A program made the position numbers and the translations under genes. From Actinomycetota bacterium (GTDB lineage: Bacteria; Actinomycetota; Acidimicrobiia; Spongiisociales; UBA5794), in assembly GCA_013151445.1 (NCBI GenBank), contig JAADIG010000013.1, forward strand, positions 1 through 61,202: a stretch of DNA of 61,202 nt, in the 5' to 3' direction. This document shows, piece by piece, positions 46,542-55,012 of the stretch. A model generated the notes under the pieces. That model was given only the letters and a program-made list of their open reading frames with translations, was not told the origin of the DNA and searched no databases. Within the stretch, counting starts at the first letter, position 1, and each line of letters opens with the position of its first letter.

Positions 46542-46582
46542 GGCATTTTTGCCGTCAAGGTTCAGGACCTGTCAGTTTTTCA

Positions 46583-46622
46583 CCCTGAGGTTAGGGGGCT
46601 ATGATGCACCCGCACCTCAGGG
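46583..46622 (+). promoter_or_regulatory. Hairpin in the rplU leader
   Basis: CCCTGAGGT (46583–46591) is the exact complement of ACCTCAGGG (46614–46622), giving a 9 bp stem with a 22-base loop. The loop includes TATGATG, which could be a −10 element instead, so the stem may be either an mRNA structure or a palindrome at the promoter. L21 leaders with autoregulatory structures are known in other bacteria. Confidence 0.4.
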
Positions 46623-46682
46623 CTGTGCGCCCGTTAAGCGCGGCGCGAGTTTGTTGAGCCCACCACTCCGGAGGACAGAAGA

Positions 46683-47033
46683 ATGTATGCGATCATCGCC
46701 GCGGGCGGTAAGCAGCAGAAGGTTTCAGAAGGCGACGTCATAGACGTCGAGCGCATCAAGGCACAAGGCGACGTGTCGTACACGCCGTTGTTGCTTGTCA
46801 AGGATGACGGCACGGTAGTTTCCGACAAGAAGGCACTCGCAAAAGCGAAGGTCACGGCCGAAATTCTTGGCGAGCACCGTGGTGAGAAGATTGATATCTT
46901 CACCTACAAGAACAAGACCGGAAACCGACGCCGCATGGGTCACCGCCAGACCTACACAACGATCAAGGTCACGAAGATCTCCGCCGGCGCAGCGAAGAAG
47001 GCTGCGAAGGCGAAAGAAACCGAGGAGAACTAA
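46683..47033 (+). CDS. rplU: 50S ribosomal protein L21
   Basis: This 116-residue ribosomal protein starts [20 protein letters not shown] and has the family signature in [21 protein letters not shown]. It binds 23S rRNA. ATG 46683 follows GGAGGACAGA. A Lys/Ala-rich tail of about 15 residues extends the C-terminus. It is followed two bases later by the L27 gene. Confidence 0.97.
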   Translation: MYAIIAAGGKQQKVSEGDVIDVERIKAQGDVSYTPLLLVKDDGTVVSDKKALAKAKVTAEILGEHRGEKIDIFTYKNKTGNRRRMGHRQTYTTIKVTKISAGAAKKAAKAKETEEN

Positions 47034-47035
47034 GC

Positions 47036-47287
47036 ATGTCAAAGACTAAAGCCAGCGGTTCATCTCGGAACGGTCGCGACTCGAAGGCCAAGCGTCTTGG
47101 TCCGAAGGTTTTCGATGGACAGACCGTCACTGCGGGTTCGATACTCGTACGTCAGCGCGGAACCAGAATCTATCCAGGCCTGAACGTCGGCAAGGGCAGC
47201 GACGATACGCTGTTCGCAAAGGCCGAGGGTGTCGTCAAATACGGCCAGAGCAAGGGACGTCGGCACGTGAGCATTCTCGTCGACTGA
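47036..47287 (+). CDS. rpmA: 50S ribosomal protein L27
   Basis: This 83-residue protein contains the conserved [30 protein letters not shown] and [11 protein letters not shown]-like ([11 protein letters not shown]) segments. L27 reaches the peptidyl transferase centre. The N-terminus [16 protein letters not shown] fits actinobacterial L27. It lies between rplU and obg, the universal order. Confidence 0.97.
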   Translation: MSKTKASGSSRNGRDSKAKRLGPKVFDGQTVTAGSILVRQRGTRIYPGLNVGKGSDDTLFAKAEGVVKYGQSKGRRHVSILVD

Positions 47288-47327
47288 CGAACCGATATCC
47301 CGATGGCGTAGGACACGGGAGGTGACC

Positions 47328-48617
47328 TTGTTCGTTGATCAGGTCCGTATCTCAATCAGGGGCGGCGCCGGCGGCGCTGGTGTCGCTTCTTATGTTCGCG
47401 AGAGGGGTCTCCCGCGGGGTAAACCGAACGGTGGTTCCGGTGGTTCCGGTGGCGATGTCATCATTCGAGCGAGCCAAGATGTTGCATCCCTCGTATCGTA
47501 CGCACGCCACCCCCATTGGGCGGCCGGTGACGGTACCCACGGTGAGGGCGATCTACGCAACGGAGCTGCCGGCGCCGAGGAAGTCCTTCTCGTGCCTCTC
47601 GGAACACAGATCATTCTTGAGGATGCCACTGTGGTCGCCGACCTCGTCAAACATGGCGCAGAGATCACTATTGCTCGGGGCGGTCGGGGTGGTCGAGGCA
47701 ACGCCGCATTCGTGACACCGCGGCGCAAGGCCCCATCATTCTGTGAACAGGGGGAGTACGGTGACGAGCTACGGGTGACGCTGGAACTTCGACTGCTCGC
47801 CGACGCCGCGCTGATAGGTTTCCCGAATGCCGGCAAGAGCACGTTGATTTCACGTGTCTCGGCAGCGAAACCGAAGATCGCTGACTATCCATTTACAACA
47901 CTCACACCGAACCTCGGGATGGTACGCCTTGAGAATCGCGAGTTTCTCCTCGCCGATATCCCCGGGATCATTGAGGGTGCTTCCGACGGCAAGGGACTCG
48001 GTCATGAGTTCCTGCGCCATGTGGAACGGGCCAGAGTTCTTGTGGTGCTGCTTGACCCGACCCCTTTGCAGGCCCTATCCGTCGGAGAGCAGTACGTCGC
48101 GCTCCTTCAAGAGCTAGCTGGGCATGATGAGGCGCTGGCATCGCGGACCCAGGTCGTGGTTGTGAACAAGATGGACTCCGTGGGTGACCCTGCGGAAATC
48201 GAGGCCTGGGCTGCCGAGCTGGGGATCGAGGTACACATGATTTCGGGCATTGCGGGCACCGGTCTCACGGAGCTTATCCATGTGATTGCCGACCGCGTTG
48301 GCGAACACATTCGTGAGGCTCCCGAGCGTGACGGGTTTGTTCTCCACCGACCTCTTGATGTCGGGTTCGTGGTCGAACGGGAGGGCGATACCTGGGTTGT
48401 GTCGGGAAGGGCGGCGATGCGAGCTATCAATCTTTCCGACCTCACGGTTCCCGAGGCAGCCGATTTTGCCGCGAAGCGGCTGAAGTTTGCCGGCATCGAG
48501 GACGCGCTCACTGAGGCTGGCGCCGTGTCGGGCGATGACGTTCGGATCGGTGACGTCGTATTTGTCTTTTCCGGCGATACCGATGACGTCGACGACGAGA
48601 GAGAGATTCTTTCGTGA
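47328..48617 (+). CDS. obg: GTPase Obg (CgtA)
   Basis: About 429 residues from TTG 47328, which is five bases after GGGAGG; GTG 47322 would overlap that site. The glycine-rich Obg fold (IRGGAGGAGVASYVRERGLPRGKPNGGSGG) is followed by the G domain with GFPNAGKSTLI, DIPGIIEGA, NKMDS and the C-terminal OCT domain (FVLHRPLDVGFVVEREGDTWVVSG). It acts in large-subunit assembly and stress signalling. Its stop overlaps proB by four bases. Confidence 0.96.
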   Translation: MFVDQVRISIRGGAGGAGVASYVRERGLPRGKPNGGSGGSGGDVIIRASQDVASLVSYARHPHWAAGDGTHGEGDLRNGAAGAEEVLLVPLGTQIILEDATVVADLVKHGAEITIARGGRGGRGNAAFVTPRRKAPSFCEQGEYGDELRVTLELRLLADAALIGFPNAGKSTLISRVSAAKPKIADYPFTTLTPNLGMVRLENREFLLADIPGIIEGASDGKGLGHEFLRHVERARVLVVLLDPTPLQALSVGEQYVALLQELAGHDEALASRTQVVVVNKMDSVGDPAEIEAWAAELGIEVHMISGIAGTGLTELIHVIADRVGEHIREAPERDGFVLHRPLDVGFVVEREGDTWVVSGRAAMRAINLSDLTVPEAADFAAKRLKFAGIEDALTEAGAVSGDDVRIGDVVFVFSGDTDDVDDEREILS

Positions 48618-49714
48618 GGTCGAAGCTCACGCCCCCGGCCACCGTCGTGGTGAAGGTCGGCAGTTCCTCCATAACGAATGCCGGCGGTGGTGTTGACGCC
48701 GAATCGATCGGCCGCATCGTTCAACAGGTTGCCACGGTTCGCAGCCGGGGTCACGATGTTGTGCTTGTTACGTCGGGTGCCGTTGCGGCGGGACTGCCCG
48801 CTCTGGGAACCCAGGACCGTCCGACCGATATAGCCGGGTTGCAGGCGGCTGCTGCCGTGGGCCAGGGACGCCTGATGGAGTCCTACACCCGAGCGTTCTC
48901 CCACCACGGGCTTGTCACGGGACAGGTGCTACTCACCAAGGATGTACTCGGCAATCGCCAGCAGTACATCAACGCTCGCCAGACACTCGATCGGCTTAGC
49001 GAACTCGGCGCCGTGCCCATCGTCAATGAGAACGATACGGTCGTTGTGGATGAACTTCGCATAGGTGACAACGACCGGCTGGCGGCGATCGTTTCTCATA
49101 TGGTGGGCGCCGAACTTCTCGTCATCCTGACGGACACCCCGGGCCTCTACGGTTCCGACCCCAGAATTGATCCCGGTGCCGAACTCCTCGCCGCAGTCCG
49201 TCACACAGACAAAGTGTTGGACGAGATCCGCACCGCTGCAAAGGCCGGGCGGTTCGGTACTGGTGGTGTAGCAACGAAGATCGCCGCTGCACAGATCGCG
49301 GCGTGGTCGGGTATTCCGACGATCATCGCTGGCGCCCACGACGAGGGCACCGTTGTTCGTGCCGTGGACGGTGAGACGGTCGGGACTTGGATTGAGCCTC
49401 GCGACCACGGTCTTACTGCACGCAAGCTGTGGATTGCTTTTGGTGCCCCCTCCGAAGGGCGGATCACGATCGACGCCGGGGCCACCCGGGCGCTGTCCCA
49501 GGGCGGCGGTTCGTTGTTGTCGGTGGGTGTTCTCAGTGTTGACGGTGGGTTCTTGGACGGTGCAGCTGTGGAGATTGCGGATACGGATGGGGCTCTCGTT
49601 GGCAAGGGAATAACGATGCGAGATGCGGTCGCAATCGCGGAGATTGCAGGTAAGGCCACTGCCGCCGGCGGCGGTCCCGTCGTCCATCGCGATGACCTCG
49701 TGGTCTTGGCGTAA
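48614..49714 (+). CDS. proB: Glutamate 5-kinase
   Basis: This 366-residue enzyme of proline synthesis has the amino-acid-kinase fold (VVVKVGSSSITN, VTSGAVAAGLPALG, PIVNENDTVVVDELRIGDNDRLAA, LTDTPGLYGSDPR) and a C-terminal PUA domain from about residue 275 (AGATRALSQGGGSLLSVGV). It phosphorylates glutamate for ProA. GTG 48614 overlaps the obg stop, an order conserved in actinobacteria. Confidence 0.97.
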   Translation: MRSKLTPPATVVVKVGSSSITNAGGGVDAESIGRIVQQVATVRSRGHDVVLVTSGAVAAGLPALGTQDRPTDIAGLQAAAAVGQGRLMESYTRAFSHHGLVTGQVLLTKDVLGNRQQYINARQTLDRLSELGAVPIVNENDTVVVDELRIGDNDRLAAIVSHMVGAELLVILTDTPGLYGSDPRIDPGAELLAAVRHTDKVLDEIRTAAKAGRFGTGGVATKIAAAQIAAWSGIPTIIAGAHDEGTVVRAVDGETVGTWIEPRDHGLTARKLWIAFGAPSEGRITIDAGATRALSQGGGSLLSVGVLSVDGGFLDGAAVEIADTDGALVGKGITMRDAVAIAEIAGKATAAGGGPVVHRDDLVVLA

Positions 49715-49783
49715 GACCTTCCTATTCGAGCGGGGGAGCATGTGCAGTTTTGCGCATGGATAAAACCTCGATACGGTTCCTTC

Positions 49784-51289
49784 ATGGATTCTCAAACCTT
49801 CCTCGATTCTCTCACCCCTGGAATGCCGATCGTATACGGCGGAAACAAGGTGACCCACGTGTCGGAGCAGCTCGCCGCAGCATTCTCCGCCGGCGACCGG
49901 TTAGTCGTTCTCCAGGACACGGGAGCGCTTCTGCACATCCCCCGCGATGAGCACACTGTCGTCGCAACGGCAGTGGAGTCCGCGGTCACCGCGTTTGGTG
50001 CCCTCGGCTCCGTGCCCGACGATGCGATCACACGGTTCTACGAGCTGTGTGCGAGCAACCTCGACAACGACACGATTTTTGACCTCATCGCAAAAGCAAA
50101 CGCTATGGACGTGGAGGCTGCGCGTCGCAAGGGCCGCTCCACGACACGGCTGATCTTGAGTGACTCGATGCGGCGGGACATGGTTTCGGGCTTGCGGACG
50201 TGGCGTGATCTGGCGGGCCAGCGCAACGTCGTGACGGAGACGATCGACCATCCTGGCTGGTCCGTGGACCAGGTGCGTTCCGGGCTTGGGGTCGTGGCAT
50301 TCGTATTCGAGGGGCGGCCGAATGTCTTCGCGGACGCAACCGGGGTTCTTCGTTCGGGTAACACCGTTGTGTTTCGTATCGGCTCCGACGCTCTCGGTAC
50401 GGCGCGGGCAATCATGGAGTACGCGCTCAAACCGGCGCTTGCCACAGCCGGGTTGCCAGCCGGTTCGGTGGCTCTTGTCGATGTCGCCTCACACGCGGGT
50501 GCGTGGGCGCTGTTCTCCGACACACGGCTTTCGTTTGCGGTGGCCCGGGGGTCCGGAGCGGCTGTGACCCAGCTGGGTGCCGTCGCCCGACAGGCAGGGA
50601 TAGCGGTGAGCCTGCACGGTACCGGGGGAGCGTGGATCGTTGCGGCCGATGATGCAGACGTTGCCGATTTCGATAGTGCGGTCTTCGGCTCGCTCGACCG
50701 CAAGGTGTGCAACACGGTGAACACCGTGGCAATTGTTCGGACCCGTGCCGAAGATCTTGTGCCCGCGTTCCTCGCGTCGTTGCAACGTGCCGGGGATCGG
50801 CTCGGGGCGGCACCGAAACTTTATGTGCGCGAACGCGACCGTGGTCATGTACCCGACTTCTGGTGGGATGAGACGACCATTGCAAGGGCCGCAGGCGAAC
50901 AGGTAGAAACCCGGACATCGGTTCTACCCGACGATGAGATCGGGGATGAATGGGAGTGGGATGGAAGCCCCGAGGTCACGCTGGTGATCGTCGATGATGT
51001 CGACGAGGCGGTGGACCTGTTCAATAACTTCAGTCCGCATTTTGTGGGCAGCCTGATTTCGACAAACCAGGCGCTTCACGACCGGTTCTTTGACCGGATA
51101 GATGCTCCGTTTGTTGGGAATGGGTTCACCCGCTGGGTCGATGGTCAGTATGCGCTTGATCGGCCGGAGCTTGGGTTGTCCAACTGGCAGTTCGGACGGC
51201 TGTTCGGCCGCGGAGCCATCCTGTCCGGGGATGGTGTTTATACGGTTCGGACACGTGTCACCCAGACGGATCCGTCTATTAGCCGGTGA
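49784..51289 (+). CDS. proA: Gamma-glutamyl phosphate reductase (divergent, N-terminally extended)
   Basis: From ATG 49784 the protein has about 501 residues, some 80–90 longer than usual ProA (about 417); GTG 49742 adds 14 more. The extra part is N-terminal (GGNKVTHVSEQLAAAF … VVLQDTGALLHIP). The aldehyde-dehydrogenase fold follows, with GVVAFVFEGRPNVFADA for substrate, the catalytic Cys in DRKVCNTVNTVAIV, and a C-terminal GFTRWVDGQYALDRPELGLSNW. It reduces glutamyl phosphate to the semialdehyde. Position after proB supports ProA, but the sequence is distant, so another semialdehyde is conceivable. Confidence 0.85.
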   Translation: MDSQTFLDSLTPGMPIVYGGNKVTHVSEQLAAAFSAGDRLVVLQDTGALLHIPRDEHTVVATAVESAVTAFGALGSVPDDAITRFYELCASNLDNDTIFDLIAKANAMDVEAARRKGRSTTRLILSDSMRRDMVSGLRTWRDLAGQRNVVTETIDHPGWSVDQVRSGLGVVAFVFEGRPNVFADATGVLRSGNTVVFRIGSDALGTARAIMEYALKPALATAGLPAGSVALVDVASHAGAWALFSDTRLSFAVARGSGAAVTQLGAVARQAGIAVSLHGTGGAWIVAADDADVADFDSAVFGSLDRKVCNTVNTVAIVRTRAEDLVPAFLASLQRAGDRLGAAPKLYVRERDRGHVPDFWWDETTIARAAGEQVETRTSVLPDDEIGDEWEWDGSPEVTLVIVDDVDEAVDLFNNFSPHFVGSLISTNQALHDRFFDRIDAPFVGNGFTRWVDGQYALDRPELGLSNWQFGRLFGRGAILSGDGVYTVRTRVTQTDPSISR

Positions 51290-51346
51290 GCGTGCCCGGG
51301 TGCGACGGTACACTGGCCTTCCATCGGCAAGGGACGCAGCACGACT

Positions 51347-52207
51347 ATGACGAATCAACCGTGGGCCTCGGCAAGCGATGTCGAGGAGGCGCTCAAGTCG
51401 ACCGGGTATCTCGCTAGCCGGTCCATCGCCCAGACCGTGTTCCTCGCCAGTCGGCTGGAGAAACCCATCCTCGCTGAGGGTCCAGCGGGCGTGGGGAAGA
51501 CTGCGCTTGCGTTGGCACTCGCAGAAATGACGGGACGACGCCTGATTCGACTTCAGTGTTATGAGGGTCTCGACGAGGCACGTGCTCTCTATGAATGGGA
51601 CTACCACAAGCAACTTCTTCGACTTCAGTTTGATGAGGGGAGGAAGTGGGCCGATGTCGAGGGTGACATTTTCGGTGAGGAATTCCTCATGGCGCGACCG
51701 TTACTTGAGTCGATTCGGAGTCCCGAGCCAGTCGTCTTGCTTGTCGACGAGGTTGATCGGATCGAGATGGAGACGGAGGCCCTCCTCCTAGAGGTACTCG
51801 ATAGTTTCCAGGTGACTATTCCGGAGCTCGGCACGATGACGGCGCAATCGACCCCATTGGTGGTGCTCACGTCGAACAACACACGTGAGTTGTCTGAAGC
51901 GCTGAAACGGCGCTGCCTCTATCTCTACATTGATTACCCGACGCCGCAAAGAGAGCAGGAGATTCTTGCGGCGCGTGTCCCCGGTCTGTCTCAACAGCTT
52001 GGGGAAAACATTGCAGCGGTCGTGGCATCTATCCGAGATCTACCGCTACGCAAGGCTCCATCAGTGAGCGAGACGATCGACTGGGCACGATCGCTGATCG
52101 CTCTCGAGTTGGACGAGGTATCGGGCGACGAGGCCGGCTCCACGATGAACGTCCTCTTGAAATACCGTGAGGATCTTGACACCGTTCAGCGAGAATTGAA
52201 GTTGTAG
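51347..52207 (+). CDS. MoxR-type AAA+ ATPase
   Basis: This 286-residue AAA+ protein has Walker A EGPAGVGKTALALALAEM, Walker B VVLLVDEVDR and sensor TSNNTRELSEALKRRCLYLYI. MoxR ATPases act as chaperones that activate or insert cofactors into partner proteins, usually with a VWA protein. The VWA gene follows after 58 bases. The partner system here is unknown; a CoxD–CoxE-like pair without carbon-monoxide dehydrogenase genes nearby is what I see. Confidence 0.92.
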   Translation: MTNQPWASASDVEEALKSTGYLASRSIAQTVFLASRLEKPILAEGPAGVGKTALALALAEMTGRRLIRLQCYEGLDEARALYEWDYHKQLLRLQFDEGRKWADVEGDIFGEEFLMARPLLESIRSPEPVVLLVDEVDRIEMETEALLLEVLDSFQVTIPELGTMTAQSTPLVVLTSNNTRELSEALKRRCLYLYIDYPTPQREQEILAARVPGLSQQLGENIAAVVASIRDLPLRKAPSVSETIDWARSLIALELDEVSGDEAGSTMNVLLKYREDLDTVQRELKL

Positions 52208-52265
52208 CGGTGGCCTGCAGTTCCCGCGTCGCAGGATCGTCGCCGGGCGTCGTTTCGGTCGGATC

Positions 52266-53750
52266 ATGCTGAAGTCACTGGTCGCATTCTCCGAAGAGCT
52301 GAGAGCGATCGGGGTCCCGGTTTCCATGGTTGAAACGGGGGACGCGGCAGAGGCACTCATGCACACCGATCTCGCAGACGAAGACCTTGTGCGTGAAACC
52401 CTGGCGACGACTCTCATCAAACGGCCCGAGCACCGCCATGCCTTCGATGTTGCTTTTGATGTGTTTTTTGCTGTGCGCGCTGGACTGGTCGCAGACGACG
52501 AGTCTGTCGCGTCTGATGAAATGGGTGACAGCAACGAGCCGACCGAGGGTTCCGGTGGCGAAGGGATCGGGAGCGGGACGGGTGGTGCCGGTTCCGGTGG
52601 TGGGGGAGCAGGCGACGATGCTGTGCTCGACGCCCTGTTCGAAGCGCTGCGCGACCACGATGAGGTACGGTTACGTCGCGGTGCGCGACGTGCGGTCAAA
52701 CGTTTCGGTGGTGTGCAGCCGGGTCGGCCGGTCGGTGGCCGGTACTATTTCTACCGTGTCATGCGGCGGGTCGAGCAGGCCCAGCTTGCGGGTCGACTCA
52801 GGGCAGCCTTTGAAGGCGACCAGCCGCGCACATCTCTTGAGGATCGTTTGCTCAGCGAATCCGTCGAACGCTCCATGATCGGGTTAGCGGCAGAGGTCCG
52901 GCGGGAGATTGTTCGCCAGCTAGTCGATGACCGTGGAGTGGGGGCCGTTGCGAAGACGCTCCGGGTTTCCCTTGTCGAGGACCTTGACCTAACCAACGCC
53001 ACCTCGTCAGAACTCGCCGAGATCGAACGGGCGGTGCGTCCCCTGGCGCGCAAGATCGCATCGAAGGTTGCTGCCCGACGCAAACAGGGTCGACGCGGGA
53101 GACTCGACGTGCGCCGCACCGTTCGCAGATCACTCGCTCACGGTGGTGCGTTTATCGACCCCGTCTTCCGCCCACGTATGCGTTCAAAGCCGGACGTTAT
53201 TGTGCTGGCCGACGTGTCCGGTTCGATGGCCACGTTTGCCCGTTTCACGCTTCAGCTCACCCACGCCCTCGCGTCGCAGTTTTCGGGGGTGAGGACTTTC
53301 GCATTTGTTGACGAGATCGACGACGTCTCTTCGTATTTTCGTCCCGGTGTTCGGTTTGTAGACGCATTGCGGACGATGACCTCAAACGCCGCGATTGTCG
53401 GACTCGACGGTCACTCGGACTACGGATCGGTATTTCGCGGGTTTGAGAATCGTTACCTGGATGTCGTCAGGGACCGCTCGGTGGTCCTCATCGCCGGTGA
53501 CGCCAGGAGCAACTTTCGCGACCCGTACGCCGCGGGACTGGCATCCATTGCGGATCGGGCCCGCTCGGTTCACTGGCTCAACCCTGAACCTGCCCGCTAT
53601 TGGGATACGGGAGATTCGATACTTGGGACGTACGCACCCTTTGTCGACCAGGTAGCCGAGGTACGGACGCTCCGCCAACTGGAGCATTTTGTCGAGCATC
53701 TTGTAGTTGAAAGTAGTCCCCGACTGCACTCTGTGGTGGCGACCCCGTAG
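52266..53750 (+). CDS. VWA-domain protein (CoxE-like), partner of MoxR
   Basis: This 494-residue protein has an N-terminal helical part, a Gly/Ser-rich linker around residues 85–115, and a C-terminal von Willebrand A domain with the MIDAS sequence VLADVSGSMATF and a later HSDYGS and VVLIAGDAR. It matches the CoxE/DUF58-like group found beside MoxR ATPases. It is probably cytoplasmic, with no signal peptide. The stop codon lies in a GACCCCG/CGGGGTC hairpin (53741–53759). Confidence 0.9.
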   Translation: MLKSLVAFSEELRAIGVPVSMVETGDAAEALMHTDLADEDLVRETLATTLIKRPEHRHAFDVAFDVFFAVRAGLVADDESVASDEMGDSNEPTEGSGGEGIGSGTGGAGSGGGGAGDDAVLDALFEALRDHDEVRLRRGARRAVKRFGGVQPGRPVGGRYYFYRVMRRVEQAQLAGRLRAAFEGDQPRTSLEDRLLSESVERSMIGLAAEVRREIVRQLVDDRGVGAVAKTLRVSLVEDLDLTNATSSELAEIERAVRPLARKIASKVAARRKQGRRGRLDVRRTVRRSLAHGGAFIDPVFRPRMRSKPDVIVLADVSGSMATFARFTLQLTHALASQFSGVRTFAFVDEIDDVSSYFRPGVRFVDALRTMTSNAAIVGLDGHSDYGSVFRGFENRYLDVVRDRSVVLIAGDARSNFRDPYAAGLASIADRARSVHWLNPEPARYWDTGDSILGTYAPFVDQVAEVRTLRQLEHFVEHLVVESSPRLHSVVATP

Positions 53751-53759
53751 GCCGGGGTC
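53741..53759 (+). terminator. Short hairpin at the end of the VWA gene
   Basis: GACCCCG pairs with CGGGGTC around TAGGC, which contains the stop codon. A related TAGGCCGGGG string repeats 25 bases later. No T-run follows, so termination is uncertain. Confidence 0.3.
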
Positions 53760-53970
53760 GGCGAGCCTGTAGGCCGGGGCGACCAGCCCGCTGGCCTGGG
53801 TTGAGCAACCTGTAAGAATGTGGCCATAACACCCACGCAGGGTGTACTATTGACTGCGTTAGGTGGTTTTCTCGGGGGAGTACTCCACTCTCAAGTTCGG
53901 TTGGCCAGTGCCGATATATCCCACGTGTGGCCAAGCGTTTGCTTTGCCGATGGAGTGTAAGAAACACGCA

Positions 53971-54378
53971 ATGTGCGAGGAGAGTACGCGCGTGCAAAAA
54001 CGAGTACTGGTCGTAGAGGATTCACAGGTAATCCAGCGCCTCATTGAGGTGTGCCTGAGGCCAGCAGGCTTAGACGTCGAAATGCGGGCCGATGGGCCGA
54101 GCGGCCTCGCGGCTGCGCTCGAGCTTCAACCCGATCTTGTCATTCTCGATGTTGGTCTTCCTGGGATGGATGGCTGGGAGGTACTGGCAGCGCTTCGCAG
54201 CGACGAACGTGGCGCCAACCTCAAGGTCATGGTTCTCACCGCACACGCTCAGGAAGAAATCCGGCGTCGAGCCGATTCGATCGGTGCCGATGCATTCCTC
54301 ACGAAGCCGTTCCGCCCCAATGATCTACGCGAAATGGCGATAAGCCTTGTCGGCCCAAACGTGATGAGCCGCAACTAG
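53971..54378 (+). CDS. Single-domain response regulator
   Basis: A receiver domain fills the protein: acidic pocket VVEDSQV, the phosphorylated Asp in LVILDVGLPGMDGWE, Thr in VLTAHA and Lys in FLTKPFRP. There is no output domain, so it works by protein contact, like CheY or PilH, or in a phosphorelay. Starts at ATG 53971, ATG 53950 or GTG 53992 are all possible; none has a clear ribosome-binding site except GAGGAG inside the 5' part before 53992. No histidine kinase is nearby. Confidence 0.85.
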   Translation: MCEESTRVQKRVLVVEDSQVIQRLIEVCLRPAGLDVEMRADGPSGLAAALELQPDLVILDVGLPGMDGWEVLAALRSDERGANLKVMVLTAHAQEEIRRRADSIGADAFLTKPFRPNDLREMAISLVGPNVMSRN

Positions 54379-54470
54379 GAGTTGCCCGCGTCGGTTGCCG
54401 CATCGTTGCGGCCGCCACCAAGTAGTCCCGTATCGTGGGTAGCCTTTGGAGTCCGACAAGTAGTTGTTGC

Positions 54471-55007
54471 ATGCCCTCACCCGTATCGACGGACCTCGAT
54501 TCCTCGTACCAGGACGAGACCGCGCCCTCAGCCGATGATCGACGTTTACAGCGTTGGATTCTTGCCAGCGCGTTGGTTGCGGCGTTCGCCGTCGATCAGA
54601 TCACCAAGGAGATCGCTCTTCACGGGCTGGTCTCGGGACCCATCAACCTGGGCGCTCTCCAGCTCCGCCTCATTGCCAACCGTGGGGTTCTGCTCGGTGT
54701 CCCGGCTCCGACGTTGCTGATCGTTCTTGCGACGCTCGCAGTCGTTGTAGTTGCTCTGCGTTCAACCCACGGCCAGACGAGAATGATGACGGTCGCATAT
54801 GGGCTGTTTGCGGGTGGGGCGCTTGGCAACCTCGCAGATCGGTTTCAGGAGCGACACCTCTTCCCGTCGAATGCCGTCGTCGACTGGATCGGTGCGGGAC
54901 GTTTCACGTTCAATCTCGCCGATGTCATGTTGCTCCTCGGTCTCACGTTCATGATGGTTCTTTCCGAGTCCGGACGCGAAGACGAGCGGGCAACAACCCT
55001 GTCTTGA
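54471..55007 (+). CDS. lspA: Lipoprotein signal peptidase (signal peptidase II)
   Basis: This membrane aspartic peptidase of 178 residues has four hydrophobic segments. The signatures are VDQITKE, LIANRGVLLGV, and the two Asp motifs GGALGNLADR and FTFNLADVMLL. It cleaves prolipoprotein signal peptides after lipidation, for example on the binding lipoprotein in this window. ATG 54471 is preferred; about 35 polar residues precede the first membrane segment. Confidence 0.92.
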   Translation: MPSPVSTDLDSSYQDETAPSADDRRLQRWILASALVAAFAVDQITKEIALHGLVSGPINLGALQLRLIANRGVLLGVPAPTLLIVLATLAVVVVALRSTHGQTRMMTVAYGLFAGGALGNLADRFQERHLFPSNAVVDWIGAGRFTFNLADVMLLLGLTFMMVLSESGREDERATTLS

Positions 55008-55012
55008 CGGTG

